Shown: positions 26,809 through 34,635 of the stretch, piece after piece
Layout of the letters: the number at the start of each line of letters is the position of its first letter
Position numbering within the stretch: position 1 is the stretch's first letter
Source of the DNA: Bacteroides sp.
GTDB taxonomy: Bacteria > Bacteroidota > Bacteroidia > Bacteroidales > Bacteroidaceae
Direction: 5' to 3'
Assembly: GCA_021201335.1 (NCBI GenBank)
Contig: JAJQFD010000038.1
Coordinates: 6,125 to 70,124, forward strand
Length of the DNA: 64,000 nt
Made by a program: the position numbers and the translations under genes
Notes under the pieces: model-generated
What the model was told of the DNA's origin: nothing
The model's input: only the letters and a program-made list of their open reading frames with translations
Databases searched by the model: none

Positions 26809-26816
26809 TACCTTTG
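26809..26816 (+). promoter_or_regulatory. Bacteroidales -7 box of the prenyltransferase gene (candidate)
   Basis: TACCTTTG matches TAnnTTTG and ends 45 bases before the ATG at 26862. No convincing -33 element is visible. Confidence 0.4.
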
Positions 26817-26861
26817 TAGTCTTCGGTCTCAAAAACGATTATTCATAACAGGGAAAAGACA

Positions 26862-27764
26862 ATGGAAAAAACAATGAAAGACTGGGTATTGGCTACCCGA
26901 CCGTGGTCTCTTACCGCATCGGCTATGCCCGCGTTGCTGGCCATCTCTTATGTGTTTTATATCAGACATGCATTATTGGTTCCTATTCATTGGTGGCAGG
27001 GTGTACTGGCCTTGCTGGGTGCTGTCATTTTCCAGGTAGGAGGTAACCTGCTGAATGATTATTTTGACTTCATTTATAAAGTGGATCGTGCGGATACTTA
27101 CTCCAGCCGGACCCTGGTGGATGGTAATTTTACACCCCGTTCTATTTTTATTTTCGGAGTAACTTCTTTACTCATCGGTTCGGCCATTGGTTTATACTTG
27201 CTATTCTTCTCCGGTTGGCATTTACTTTGGATAGGTGTTCTGGGATTCCTGGGGGCTTACTTCTACAATCGCTTGAAGTATATCGCTTTAGGAGATGTTG
27301 TGATCTTCCTTATTTACGGATGGCTCATTAGTCTTGGAGTCGTCTATGTAATGACGGGTATACTGATCTGGCAGGTTCTTTTAGTTAGTTCTTCTGCCGG
27401 ATTATTGATCGTAGGTATTCTTCATGCCAATAATACCCGTGATATTCTGAATGACCAGAAAGCCCATATCCATACTCAGGCAATGGTTTTAGGGGTGGAA
27501 GCTTCCAAAAGATATTTTATAATTCTGATGGTAGGTGCGTATCTGCTCTTATTGTTTATTATTCTTCTCGGAATCGTTCATTCCTTGTGTTTACTCGTTT
27601 TTCTGACATTTCCCATTGCTCTAAGATTAATGAAGCAAATGTATGAGATAGACCTGAATAGCCTGGATAAAATAAAAACCCTGACCGAATCGGTAGCTCA
27701 ATTGGTAATGTCTTACTGCCTGCTGTTTGCTATCAGTAATTTCATTGCCGGATTTATGCTTTAA
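26862..27764 (+). CDS. UbiA-family prenyltransferase (MenA-like)
   Basis: A 300-residue integral membrane prenyltransferase with about eight or nine helices. The first Asp-rich motif, NLLNDYFDFIYKVDRAD (about residues 64-80), is the NDxxDxxxD prenyl-diphosphate site. The second, NNTRDILNDQKAH near residue 190, is the partner metal site. Such enzymes attach polyprenyl chains to aromatic rings; MenA, which acts on 1,4-dihydroxy-2-naphthoate in menaquinone synthesis, is the nearest type by its RPWSLTASAMPALLA start. No other menaquinone gene is in the window, so I give no symbol. Its 3' end overlaps the convergent NimA-like gene by 11 bases. Confidence 0.82.
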   Translation: MEKTMKDWVLATRPWSLTASAMPALLAISYVFYIRHALLVPIHWWQGVLALLGAVIFQVGGNLLNDYFDFIYKVDRADTYSSRTLVDGNFTPRSIFIFGVTSLLIGSAIGLYLLFFSGWHLLWIGVLGFLGAYFYNRLKYIALGDVVIFLIYGWLISLGVVYVMTGILIWQVLLVSSSAGLLIVGILHANNTRDILNDQKAHIHTQAMVLGVEASKRYFIILMVGAYLLLLFIILLGIVHSLCLLVFLTFPIALRLMKQMYEIDLNSLDKIKTLTESVAQLVMSYCLLFAISNFIAGFML

Positions 27765-28239
27765 TGGCTTTACCTTTGCCGGATATGCTTTGGATATCCA
27801 ATCGGATCACTTCCGTTCGGTGAAGTGATTTTTCGATGTATGTAAGACCTATCCCTTTATCGTTGGGCGAATATTTGTCCACAATCAATTCCAGTGCCTG
27901 CTTTTTCTCTTCATCCGGTAAGTGAAACGTGACGGTTCCTTTTACCTGCACACTTTCATAAGCTGTGGTAAATTTATCAGATATAACCTGTGTTTTGCCT
28001 ACCACACAGAAAGAAACTTTATTATTGGCTGCCAATATTTTTAGTTTTTCTCCCTCCGGAGCACAATGAAAGTAAATACGATCCTGATATAGAACATAAT
28101 TTAATGGAATACCATAACCAGATTGTTTCTCAGACACCATTGCCAGAAAACCATATTCTCCTTGTTGAAGAAGTCGGATAGCTTCTTCTTCTGACAAAAG
28201 CCGGTCTTGCCGGCGAACGGATTCATTATTGTATTTCAT
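27754..28239 (-). CDS. NimA-like flavin-binding pyridoxamine 5'-phosphate oxidase family protein
   Basis: A 161-residue split-barrel flavoprotein. The N-terminal helix (QDRLLSEEEAIRLLQQGEYGFLAMV), then PLNYVLYQDRIYFHCAPEGEKLKIL and VSFCVVG, match the FMN-binding barrel of the NimA/pyridoxamine oxidase-like group. Members bind FMN or other cofactors as dimers; some reduce nitroimidazole drugs, but that activity cannot be read from sequence. It is a single gene, convergent with and overlapping the prenyltransferase. The box at 28248-28255 (TATATTTG on its strand) would give an almost leaderless transcript. Confidence 0.85.
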   Translation of the reverse strand: MKYNNESVRRQDRLLSEEEAIRLLQQGEYGFLAMVSEKQSGYGIPLNYVLYQDRIYFHCAPEGEKLKILAANNKVSFCVVGKTQVISDKFTTAYESVQVKGTVTFHLPDEEKKQALELIVDKYSPNDKGIGLTYIEKSLHRTEVIRLDIQSISGKGKAIKA

Positions 28240-28434
28240 ATAAGTTACAAATATAAAATAAATTGGTCTTTTTCAGAACATCTTCCACTTATTTCTGTTA
28301 TAGTAATTATAAAGGACAAATAATAAACTAAATTCTCTTTTTTATTAATGATTACAGAAAACTGATGCCTTTTTATGTTTTATAACATCCCTGTTAATAT
28401 TAGGATTCTTTTTCTTTTTTTCAGTAAAACAATT

Positions 28435-28442
28435 TAGATTTG
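28435..28442 (+). promoter_or_regulatory. Bacteroidales -7 box upstream of the deoxyribosyltransferase-like gene (candidate)
   Basis: TAGATTTG matches TAnnTTTG and ends 19 bases before the ATG at 28462, giving a leader near 13 bases. Confidence 0.4.
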
Positions 28443-28461
28443 TAAAGGCAAACAAGAAAAA

Positions 28462-28926
28462 ATGGATAATAATAAAGAAGTTAAGGAGTGTATTGTCATT
28501 ATGCCTATTGAAGATCGTTGTTTTGGCTATAAATGGGGGCATTTTCGACATGTATATGATTGCTTGATTAAACCATCAGTCAACCAGGCTGGATTCATAC
28601 CGGTTAGAGCTGATGAACTTTGTTCACGTGAGGTCCAGTATGATATGGTTATTAATAAAATAGTAATGGCACCCATTGCTGTTTTTGACCTTAGTACCCT
28701 GAATGAAAGGATTATAACCGGACTTAAGATACGGAAAGCTTTTAATAAACCAGTCATTATCATTAGCGATAAAGAGGAGGACTCCTTAAAAGACTTTTTA
28801 TCTAAAAACGTCAGGTATATTAATTACAGAAAGAACATTGACACAATTGCTAATTTTTATGTACGCCAACTAATTTCCAATTTTATAAGAAGTTTTTCCC
28901 AATCTGCTCGATTTGCTGAATGTTAA
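28462..28926 (+). CDS. Nucleoside 2-deoxyribosyltransferase-like/TIR-like fold protein, catalytic Glu missing
   Basis: A 154-residue protein. CIVIMPIEDRCFGYKWGHFRHVYDCLIKPSV and VINKIVMAPIAVFDLSTLNERIITGLKIRKAFNKPVIIISD follow the pattern of small nucleoside 2-deoxyribosyltransferase-like domains (an IMPF strand, then a DLT...NPNVFYELGxRHA helix, then a KPVIIL strand). In that pattern the Glu of YELG is catalytic; here the aligned residues are TGLK, so Glu is replaced by Gly. I infer a binding or inactive member. The C-terminal 40 residues are helical and not recognised. It is a single gene with gaps on both sides. Confidence 0.5.
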   Translation: MDNNKEVKECIVIMPIEDRCFGYKWGHFRHVYDCLIKPSVNQAGFIPVRADELCSREVQYDMVINKIVMAPIAVFDLSTLNERIITGLKIRKAFNKPVIIISDKEEDSLKDFLSKNVRYINYRKNIDTIANFYVRQLISNFIRSFSQSARFAEC

Positions 28927-29333
28927 AGCTGAATTTAAGAGATTTCCAGTTACTCTAATCAGTAATACGAACATATCCTGTTTTTTCAATATAGCTTGTC
29001 CTTGCTCAGATAATATCCAGTCCAATCATCTACTTTATGTTGGCATCAGTTCTTCCAGGGTTACTGCCTAAAAGTTACTACGGAATAGAGCGGGTACTAT
29101 TGATCCAATAATGGGATTCCGTCTCCTCTTATTCTCTATACCTGATATAACCTCTTTTTATTTCCACAAACTTATCTTCCCATTTTCATTTTAAAATACA
29201 TCAGTTTATAAAATAATCTTTTATTTCTGTAAATCTCCGAATACGGTGCTGATTTAAATAAACCAAACTCTTTTTCCATCTGTTTATACCTTACTAGATA
29301 ATAAAATTGTTTAACTCATAAAAAATAAGCATT
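28927..29333. other. 407-base intergenic stretch, no feature recognised
   Basis: AT-rich sequence between the deoxyribosyltransferase-like and coiled-coil genes. I find no credible gene, hairpin or -7 box. The 3' untranslated end of the first gene and the promoter of the second should lie here. Confidence 0.5.
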
Positions 29334-30023
29334 ATGGAAGAAAGTAAAGATCCGAGAATTCAGATTCATGCTAATCTGGAAGATGTCCAAAAAGAAATCG
29401 AACAAGCAGCTAAAGATCGTAAAAGTGAGATCGACGAGGAAATGAAAGATCAGAAAAAAGCGTTAAAAAACGAAATGAAAGATCTGAAAGATGAAGCAAA
29501 AAGTGGTTACGAGGAATACAAGACCTATAAGAAAGATTCTGAAGATCCCGCAGCCAGCGAAAAGGTGTCTACTGCCAAAGAGGCTTCTAAAGTAATTAAG
29601 AAAAACATTGAAGTGGATTACGAGGAAAGTAAAGAGCAGCTTGATCGCGATGCCGACATGCGTAAGGAAAGCATTGATCGCATGCTTGACGATTCTGATG
29701 ATGCCATGGAAGCTCGTCAGCAAAGAGAAGTGCGTGATAACCGTATGGCAGGTCAGACAAATTCACTAATCCCTGAACCGGATATGAATGATTCAGCTAA
29801 CATGAAGATGGAAAATTCCGGAAAAACAGAAGAAGGTAATATGAATATGAATAGAGCCAGCGCGGCTATCAGCAGTCCTGTTTACGAAGTAGAAGATACT
29901 TTAATTACAGATGATCATTCCGACGAATTCGTCTTGATTCACGAAGAACGCATGTATGCCGATGCCGATGCTGATTCAATGAATGAAAGTAAAAACAACC
30001 GGAATAGTTGTCAGCCGAAATAA
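29334..30023 (+). CDS. Highly charged coiled-coil protein of unknown function
   Basis: A 229-residue cytoplasmic protein without signal peptide or membrane segment. Residues 10-75 and 85-130 are almost all Lys, Glu, Asp, Gln and Arg with hydrophobics in heptad spacing (VQKEIEQAAKDRKSEIDEEM, LKNEMKDLKDEAKSGYEEY), so long coiled-coil helices are expected. The C-terminal 100 residues are acidic and low in complexity (MNMNRASAAI, YADADADSMNESKNN). I do not recognise a family. It is a single gene ending in a large AT-rich palindrome. The composition recalls stress-related hydrophilic proteins, but that is only analogy. Confidence 0.7.
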   Translation: MEESKDPRIQIHANLEDVQKEIEQAAKDRKSEIDEEMKDQKKALKNEMKDLKDEAKSGYEEYKTYKKDSEDPAASEKVSTAKEASKVIKKNIEVDYEESKEQLDRDADMRKESIDRMLDDSDDAMEARQQREVRDNRMAGQTNSLIPEPDMNDSANMKMENSGKTEEGNMNMNRASAAISSPVYEVEDTLITDDHSDEFVLIHEERMYADADADSMNESKNNRNSCQPK

Positions 30024-30031
30024 GGAAGGAT

Positions 30032-30132
30032 AATTAAGAAATTAGAATTAAGAATTAGAAATTAAGTAGTTAAGAATAATACTCCCTCATGGGATTCCTG
30101 ATTTCTTAATTCTAAATTCTAATTTCTTAATT
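30032..30132. terminator. Long AT-rich palindrome between convergent genes
   Basis: An arm of about 30 bases starting AATTAAGAAATTAGAATT at 30032 pairs, imperfectly, with an arm ending at 30132 (ATTCTAATTTCTTAATT). The loop contains CCCTCATGGGATTCC. It sits 9 bases after the stop at 30023 and 15 bases before the end of the lactonase gene, as a two-way terminator would. Confidence 0.6.
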
Positions 30133-30146
30133 CTAAATTGTATCCC

Positions 30147-31196
30147 TCATCCGATAAACTTCAAACAAACCGGCATATTTATAAGGATATTCTTATCGAT
30201 ATTTCTTAATAAGCCGGTTGTGTGATCCATTTGATAAATCTCAACGGTATGACTCTCCATATTGGCTACCAGCAGGAATTTGCCATCAGGGGTGATTACC
30301 ATATTTCGCGGGTGAATATCGGTTGGCTGATATCCCACTTTACTCATTCTTCCGTTTTGTTCATGGATGGAAAAGATGGCGATACCATCTCCTTTCAGGC
30401 GGTTGGAAGCATATACAAATTTACCGTCGGGTGAAATGGCGATATCTCCGCTTCCTTGGGCATTCAGCAAATCGGCTTTGATGGTTTGGAACTCTTCCAA
30501 CTCTCCATCTTTGTAATAAAATCCAATCACTGTTCCTGCCAACTCATTAATCAGGTACATTTTATCTCCTGCAGGGTGAAACTCTAGATGCCGGGGGCCT
30601 GAGCCATCTGCTACTTTGTATTTCTTCAGGGAAGCCTCATCCAAAACATCTCCCTCCTCTGTGACTTGGATATCAAACCTATAAATATGATCAGTTCCCA
30701 AGTCGGTGGCAAATATATATTTTCCATCCGGCGAGAATCGAACGCAATGTAAATGAGGAGCTTCCTGTCGTTCTTCGTTTGTTCCTTTTCCACTGAACGA
30801 GATGACTTGTGTGACGGGACTTAATTTTCCGTCTTCCTTAATCCGGAAAGCACTGATAGATCCTCCTCCGTAATTGGAAGTAACCACGAATGTTCCTTTC
30901 GGATCGACAGCAATATTGCAAGGGGCATTTCCTTTCGTTTCTTCCCGGTTTAACAGCGTAATATCTCCGGTTTCGATATCTAAGGACAAGGCGTTAGCAT
31001 ACGAGGGCTCTTTTTCATTCTCGCTGACGGCAAATATCTGATTATTAGAATATACGGCCAGGTAGGAGGGATTATCAACTTTGGCTAGGCTCACATATTC
31101 CGACTCTCCGGTAAGGGTATTGAATTTATAAACATATACACCCTCACTTGATTCTTTGGTATAGGTTCCTACTAATAAATATATAAAATCTTCCAT
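30147..31196 (-). CDS. Lactonase family beta-propeller (6-phosphogluconolactonase type)
   Basis: A 349-residue seven-bladed propeller of the YbhE-type lactonase family. Blade repeats are visible as GTYTKESSEGVYVYKFN, NPSYLAVYSNNQIFAVSEN, APCNIAVDPKGTFVVTSNYGGGSISAFRI, APHLHCVRFSPDGKYIFATDLGTDHIYRF, GPRHLEFHPAGDKMYLINEL and HPRNMVITPDGKFLLVANMESHTVEIY. The family hydrolyses sugar lactones such as 6-phosphogluconolactone. There is no signal peptide, so it acts in the cytoplasm. It lies 7 bases after the glucose dehydrogenase-like gene; dehydrogenase and lactonase would act in sequence, sugar to lactone to acid. Confidence 0.88.
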   Translation of the reverse strand: MEDFIYLLVGTYTKESSEGVYVYKFNTLTGESEYVSLAKVDNPSYLAVYSNNQIFAVSENEKEPSYANALSLDIETGDITLLNREETKGNAPCNIAVDPKGTFVVTSNYGGGSISAFRIKEDGKLSPVTQVISFSGKGTNEERQEAPHLHCVRFSPDGKYIFATDLGTDHIYRFDIQVTEEGDVLDEASLKKYKVADGSGPRHLEFHPAGDKMYLINELAGTVIGFYYKDGELEEFQTIKADLLNAQGSGDIAISPDGKFVYASNRLKGDGIAIFSIHEQNGRMSKVGYQPTDIHPRNMVITPDGKFLLVANMESHTVEIYQMDHTTGLLRNIDKNILINMPVCLKFIG

Positions 31197-31203
31197 TTGT
31201 AAG

Positions 31204-31998
31204 TTATTTGTTGGGTTTATCCGGTTTTTCCTGGGTTTTCGATAAAGACAATCCTCCGTCGGCGTAAATGGTTGTTCCTGTTACATAACTTGCCTCTTCG
31301 GATGCTAACCAAGCGGCAACATTTGCTACTTCTTTCGGCTCACCTACATATTGTATAGGTACATTTTTTCCTTCGTGTTCCAGCTTTTCCGGGTCGGACA
31401 TACTATCTTTATTGATGTCTGTATTGATTGCACCCGGAGCTATTGAGTTGATTCTTATTCCCAGATGAGCATATTCCACCGCCATTGTTTTGGTGAGTTG
31501 CTTGATTCCTCCCTTGCTGGCTGCGTAATGGGCATAACATAGAAAAGGTACAGCTTCATGGATACTGGATACATTGATGATGATTCCTTTGCGATGCGAC
31601 TTTACAAAATGATTCAGGGCATTTCTTGAGCCCAGAAACGTGCCTGTGAGGTTGGTATCAATAACATTCTGCCAAACATCTAAGGGCATGGTATGCGTAG
31701 AAGAAGGTGATTGGGTGCCTGCATTGTTTACCCAAACATCCAGTTGACCGAACGCATCAATGGTTTTCTCTAGCAGGTTGTTCATATCCTTTTCTTCCTT
31801 TACGTCCGCATGTACGGCAATGGCTTCTCCGCCTTCCTTTTTAATTTCTTCAACTATTTGAGTGGCTTTCTCGTCTTCCTGGTAATAGTTGATAACCACT
31901 TTCATTCCTTCCTTTGCAAAACGTCGTGCAATGGCTTCTCCAATTCCGCTGGAAGAACCAGTTACAACTGCAACTTTTCCTTTTAAGTCTTTATACAT
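31204..31998 (-). CDS. Short-chain dehydrogenase, glucose 1-dehydrogenase-like
   Basis: A 264-residue SDR enzyme. The NAD(P)-binding TGSSSGIG is at 13-20, NNAG at 91-94, catalytic Ser145, Tyr158 and Lys162 (YAHYAASKGG), and PGAINT near 197. The start MYKDLKGKVAVVTGSSSGIG and the end WLASEEASYVTGTTIYADGG closely follow Bacillus glucose 1-dehydrogenase, which oxidises glucose to gluconolactone. The lactonase gene immediately downstream supports that substrate class. The C-terminal KTQEKPDKPNK tail is extra. Confidence 0.88.
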   Translation of the reverse strand: MYKDLKGKVAVVTGSSSGIGEAIARRFAKEGMKVVINYYQEDEKATQIVEEIKKEGGEAIAVHADVKEEKDMNNLLEKTIDAFGQLDVWVNNAGTQSPSSTHTMPLDVWQNVIDTNLTGTFLGSRNALNHFVKSHRKGIIINVSSIHEAVPFLCYAHYAASKGGIKQLTKTMAVEYAHLGIRINSIAPGAINTDINKDSMSDPEKLEHEGKNVPIQYVGEPKEVANVAAWLASEEASYVTGTTIYADGGLSLSKTQEKPDKPNK

Positions 31999-32077
31999 GG
32001 TATTGCTAAATTAATCGTTATACGCTAATAACAATTCTTGGGTTTCAATGGATTAACAGGAGGTGCTTTTTTTATTT

Positions 32078-32676
32078 TTATTTGTTTCTATCTACTCCGT
32101 TAATTTCATGTTGTTCCAGCATTTGCCTCAACTGTTCTTTGGTATAGGGTAATTCCGGCTCTTTTATAAATTCATCAGTGGCATCCGGATTGCTAACAAA
32201 TTTCGGGTAAACGAATTTATTCGCTTGTGTATAAACGGTGTCATGACTTATGCGATTGATCCGAAGAAAGTAATAAGCCGGAGCAGAATCTGTTTTAAAC
32301 CGTATCCGGTATATGTCACCCACTTCAGGATTGGCTACATATTCTTTCTTCAGCTTTTGGTTATGGAGGTTCATGAGCACTAAAAAAATATCAGGCTCAG
32401 GAATAACCAGATACCGGTATATAGATAGAAAGGGGTTCGCATACTTTTCTCGTGCAAGCCTTTCAACCCTTTTGGTGTCTCCTGGCTCCCGCAGGATGCA
32501 CAACAAGTACGTACGTCTGAGGGTCCTGTTGGAATAACAGGTAGGTAAAACAAATGGAAGTAATCTCTTTGCCAGATAATTCGAAACAGGTAAGAACCGC
32601 AATGAGGGCATGTCTCTCTGCCCCATCTGACACTTTTTGTCCGTCGAGAAGTTTTTCTACCGTATATTAGGAACAT
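32078..32676 (-). pseudogene. Zinc-ribbon membrane protein, frameshifted in a poly-A/T run
   Basis: Two frames form one protein of about 200 residues. The start MFLIYGRKTSRRTKSV (from 32676) is followed by a zinc ribbon (CPHCGS ... CCASCGS) and a membrane segment (FYLYTGIWLFLSLIFF). The frame then ends, and homology resumes in the next frame with LVLMNLHNQKLKKEYVANPEVGDIYRIRF and a soluble C-terminal domain (YYFLRINRISHDTVY, KEQLRQMLEQHEINGVDRN). The break is at a run of seven A (32382-32388 on the forward strand); eight would join IFFLVLMN. The family looks like small Bacteroidetes zinc-ribbon membrane proteins of unknown function. Both halves are otherwise intact. Confidence 0.78.
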
Positions 32677-32979
32677 ACATCTACTATTTTCAACATTCCG
32701 ATCATTTTCGGGTTGCAAGTTTATACTTTTTTTTAGATTACCTACATAATAGACATAAAAAGAGCATTGATAAACAAATATTGTTCTTTTAGTCGGAATT
32801 AGTTTTTGCTTTCTCTGAGGGGTGATGGAGAAATAAAATTCTTTTTTAGCTTTGTAGTGTTAATTGAATTATTGTAATTTTTCTCACTTAAACTTTATAC
32901 TTGTTTATTACTAAAGTTTCCTTTTTCACTCTCTTTAAGGTGACTTTTTGTTAGCAAAAGACCTATGGACTAAACGTGT
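32677..32979. other. About 300 bases without a gene; possible small transcript
   Basis: An AT-rich gap between two reverse-strand genes. On the forward strand it has a -7-like box, TAGCTTTG at 32847-32854, and about 125 bases later the strong hairpin at 32980-33020. No -33 element or open frame is visible. Confidence 0.35.
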
Positions 32980-33020
32980 GATTTGTACAGTCTTAACCAA
33001 GACTGTACAAATCTCTTTTT
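32980..33020 (+). terminator. Strong intrinsic-terminator hairpin
   Basis: GATTTGTACAGTCTT at 32980-32994 pairs perfectly with AAGACTGTACAAATC at 32999-33013 around the loop AACC, followed by TCTTTTT. The T-run is on the forward strand, yet the adjacent gene (33019-33912) is on the reverse strand and stops inside the T-run. It may act in both directions or end a forward-strand small RNA. Confidence 0.65.
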
Positions 33021-33912
33021 ATTCCCCTAGCATCTCTTTAATAATTTTATCCGATAGGCTATTTTCGGATGAAGTCTTTATAGTTAGGTGAGATTTTAAT
33101 AAGGCAAGCTCAAGTTCCGGATAGTTCGTGCTATACTCTTCCGTGAAGTACTCTGCCAGTGTCAGGAAGATGGGAGGAGTGGATGCCATTCTGCTATCCT
33201 GTCCCCGGCTGAGATCCCAGTTTAAGCCAAAAAAATGGTTAATGGCTCCCAGACCATATCCTCCGCTGAGTATAGGAAAAGAGAATTCCTGCCATTCACT
33301 ATTTTCTGGGTAACGGAAAAATATATAAGGTTCTTTTTCTTGTAACACGAATTCATATTCTCCTTTGTGGATAATTTCATCTTTAGAAGATAAGATATAA
33401 AGTGTACGGGGAGAATCTTTTACCAGCACGAATTTCTCATCCGGAGTAAACCAACTGTTTTCTTTCATACCTTTTGATATTTGATACGCATTTTCCCAGT
33501 TTTTATCTTTCAGGTTTATAACTTCTTCCTGTCCTCCACATTTAAGAACCAGATAAGGATCTATCACAGTGATACGCAGTTTTACTTCCTGCAAAGTGAC
33601 TTTGTCAGTGACAGTAAAGGTGGTTCTACCTTTACTTTTGGTGTTTATCTTTATGCACCCAAAGAGAGATGTACCGTAACCGGGTCCTGGAAGTTCAATG
33701 GAGGCCGTTGCAATGCTTTCATCCTCCGATTGAATGCCATAATTGGAGTTTCCGCTTTTAATGGAAATGTTCACATCGCTTTCCGACATGGTTAATACAT
33801 ATTCATAAGAATTAAAGCTCAGGTCGTAAATCCGGGGCTTGTCATCACTGTCGCAAGAGATTAAACAAAGGGAAGTGAACAGAATAGCGAATAGTAAATG
33901 TAATTTCTTCAT
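33019..33912 (-). CDS. Lipoprotein with Ig-like N-terminal domain, unknown function
   Basis: A 297-residue predicted lipoprotein: MKKLHLLFAILFTSLCLISC with lipid-anchored Cys20, followed by DSDDKP, an acidic stretch often seen on surface lipoproteins of Bacteroidetes. Residues about 30-115 are strand-rich (YEYVLTMSESDVNISIKSG, IATASIELPG, GRTTFTVTDKVTLQEVKLRITV), like bacterial Ig-like (Big) folds. The C-terminal 170 residues (KGEYEFVLQEKEPYIFFRYPE) are not recognised. It is transcribed alone and ends at a strong hairpin. Confidence 0.72.
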   Translation of the reverse strand: MKKLHLLFAILFTSLCLISCDSDDKPRIYDLSFNSYEYVLTMSESDVNISIKSGNSNYGIQSEDESIATASIELPGPGYGTSLFGCIKINTKSKGRTTFTVTDKVTLQEVKLRITVIDPYLVLKCGGQEEVINLKDKNWENAYQISKGMKENSWFTPDEKFVLVKDSPRTLYILSSKDEIIHKGEYEFVLQEKEPYIFFRYPENSEWQEFSFPILSGGYGLGAINHFFGLNWDLSRGQDSRMASTPPIFLTLAEYFTEEYSTNYPELELALLKSHLTIKTSSENSLSDKIIKEMLGE

Positions 33913-34121
33913 ATTATACGTTTATTTAGTTTATGATTCTTTGATAAAGACAGACATATGCTGTAAACTCCCTATGAAGAGATGAGAAATTGATACCTGC
34001 TTTTTGTTGAAAAGGAAAAATAGATACAAGTCTTTCACTTTTCGATTCTTTATATTTATTCCGTTTAAGAGTTTCATAATTAACTCTATTAACTCTTTTT
34101 TTTACTACTGCTCTTGTATTC

Positions 34122-34212
34122 GACAAGATGCACATCTTATAGATGATAAGATGTACATCCTGTATGTTACGAGATGTGCATCCTATACCTGACAAGATGT
34201 GCATCCTGTCGG
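34122..34212. repeat. Four palindromes at an exact 23-bp period
   Basis: The core AAGATGNNCATCTT recurs at 34125-34138 (AAGATGCACATCTT), 34148-34161 (AAGATGTACATCCT), 34171-34184 (GAGATGTGCATCCT) and 34194-34207 (AAGATGTGCATCCT). Starts are 23 bp apart each time. Linkers such as ATAGATGAT and GTATGTTAC vary. The regular spacing of dyads resembles an array of protein-binding sites more than a decayed gene. Confidence 0.7.
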
Positions 34213-34310
34213 ATGTTTGTAGGACGCAAGTAAAAGAAGGGTAGGGCTTATGTAAGAATAGAATTGTTTGGTTGTAAATAGCTGAAGCGTGCATAGTTGA
34301 GCGCAGGCTA

Positions 34311-34530
34311 ACAGCCTTTTCTTCTTTGCTTTAGATCATATATTCGTATTGTTGATCAGGGTAAAATACTATCTCACAGCCTTTGCTTCTTTGCCCTTAA
34401 ATTATATATCCGTATCGTCGATCCAAATATGATCACTGTCTTACAGCTTTTCTTTCTTTATCCGAGATCATATACCCGTATCTTTGATTAGGATAAAACT
34501 ACTGTCTTACAGCCTTAACTCTTCTTGGGG
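34311..34530. repeat. Degenerate 66-bp tandem repeat
   Basis: Units start with ACAGCCTTTGCTTCTTTGC-like sequence at 34311, 34376, 34443 and 34509 (spacing 65, 67 and 66). They share a middle of AGATCATATATCCGTAT and an end of AAAACTACTGTCTT in most copies. The fourth is partial. ACAGCCTTT also occurs inside the element at 22046-22317 (for example at about 22086), hinting at a shared source. Confidence 0.65.
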
Positions 34531-34635
34531 ATTGGGATAAGAGAAATTGACTTTGTTGTAGAGGTACTTAATTTGAAAAGTAGGGAGAAATTAATATCAG
34601 TCGGGTTCGGAAGATTTTAAGACGTTAAACTCTGT

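Noticed and set aside
34122..34212. Possible CRISPR array
   Set aside because: Units are only 23 bp long in total, the linkers are about 9 bases, and there are no spacers of 25-40 bases or cas genes.
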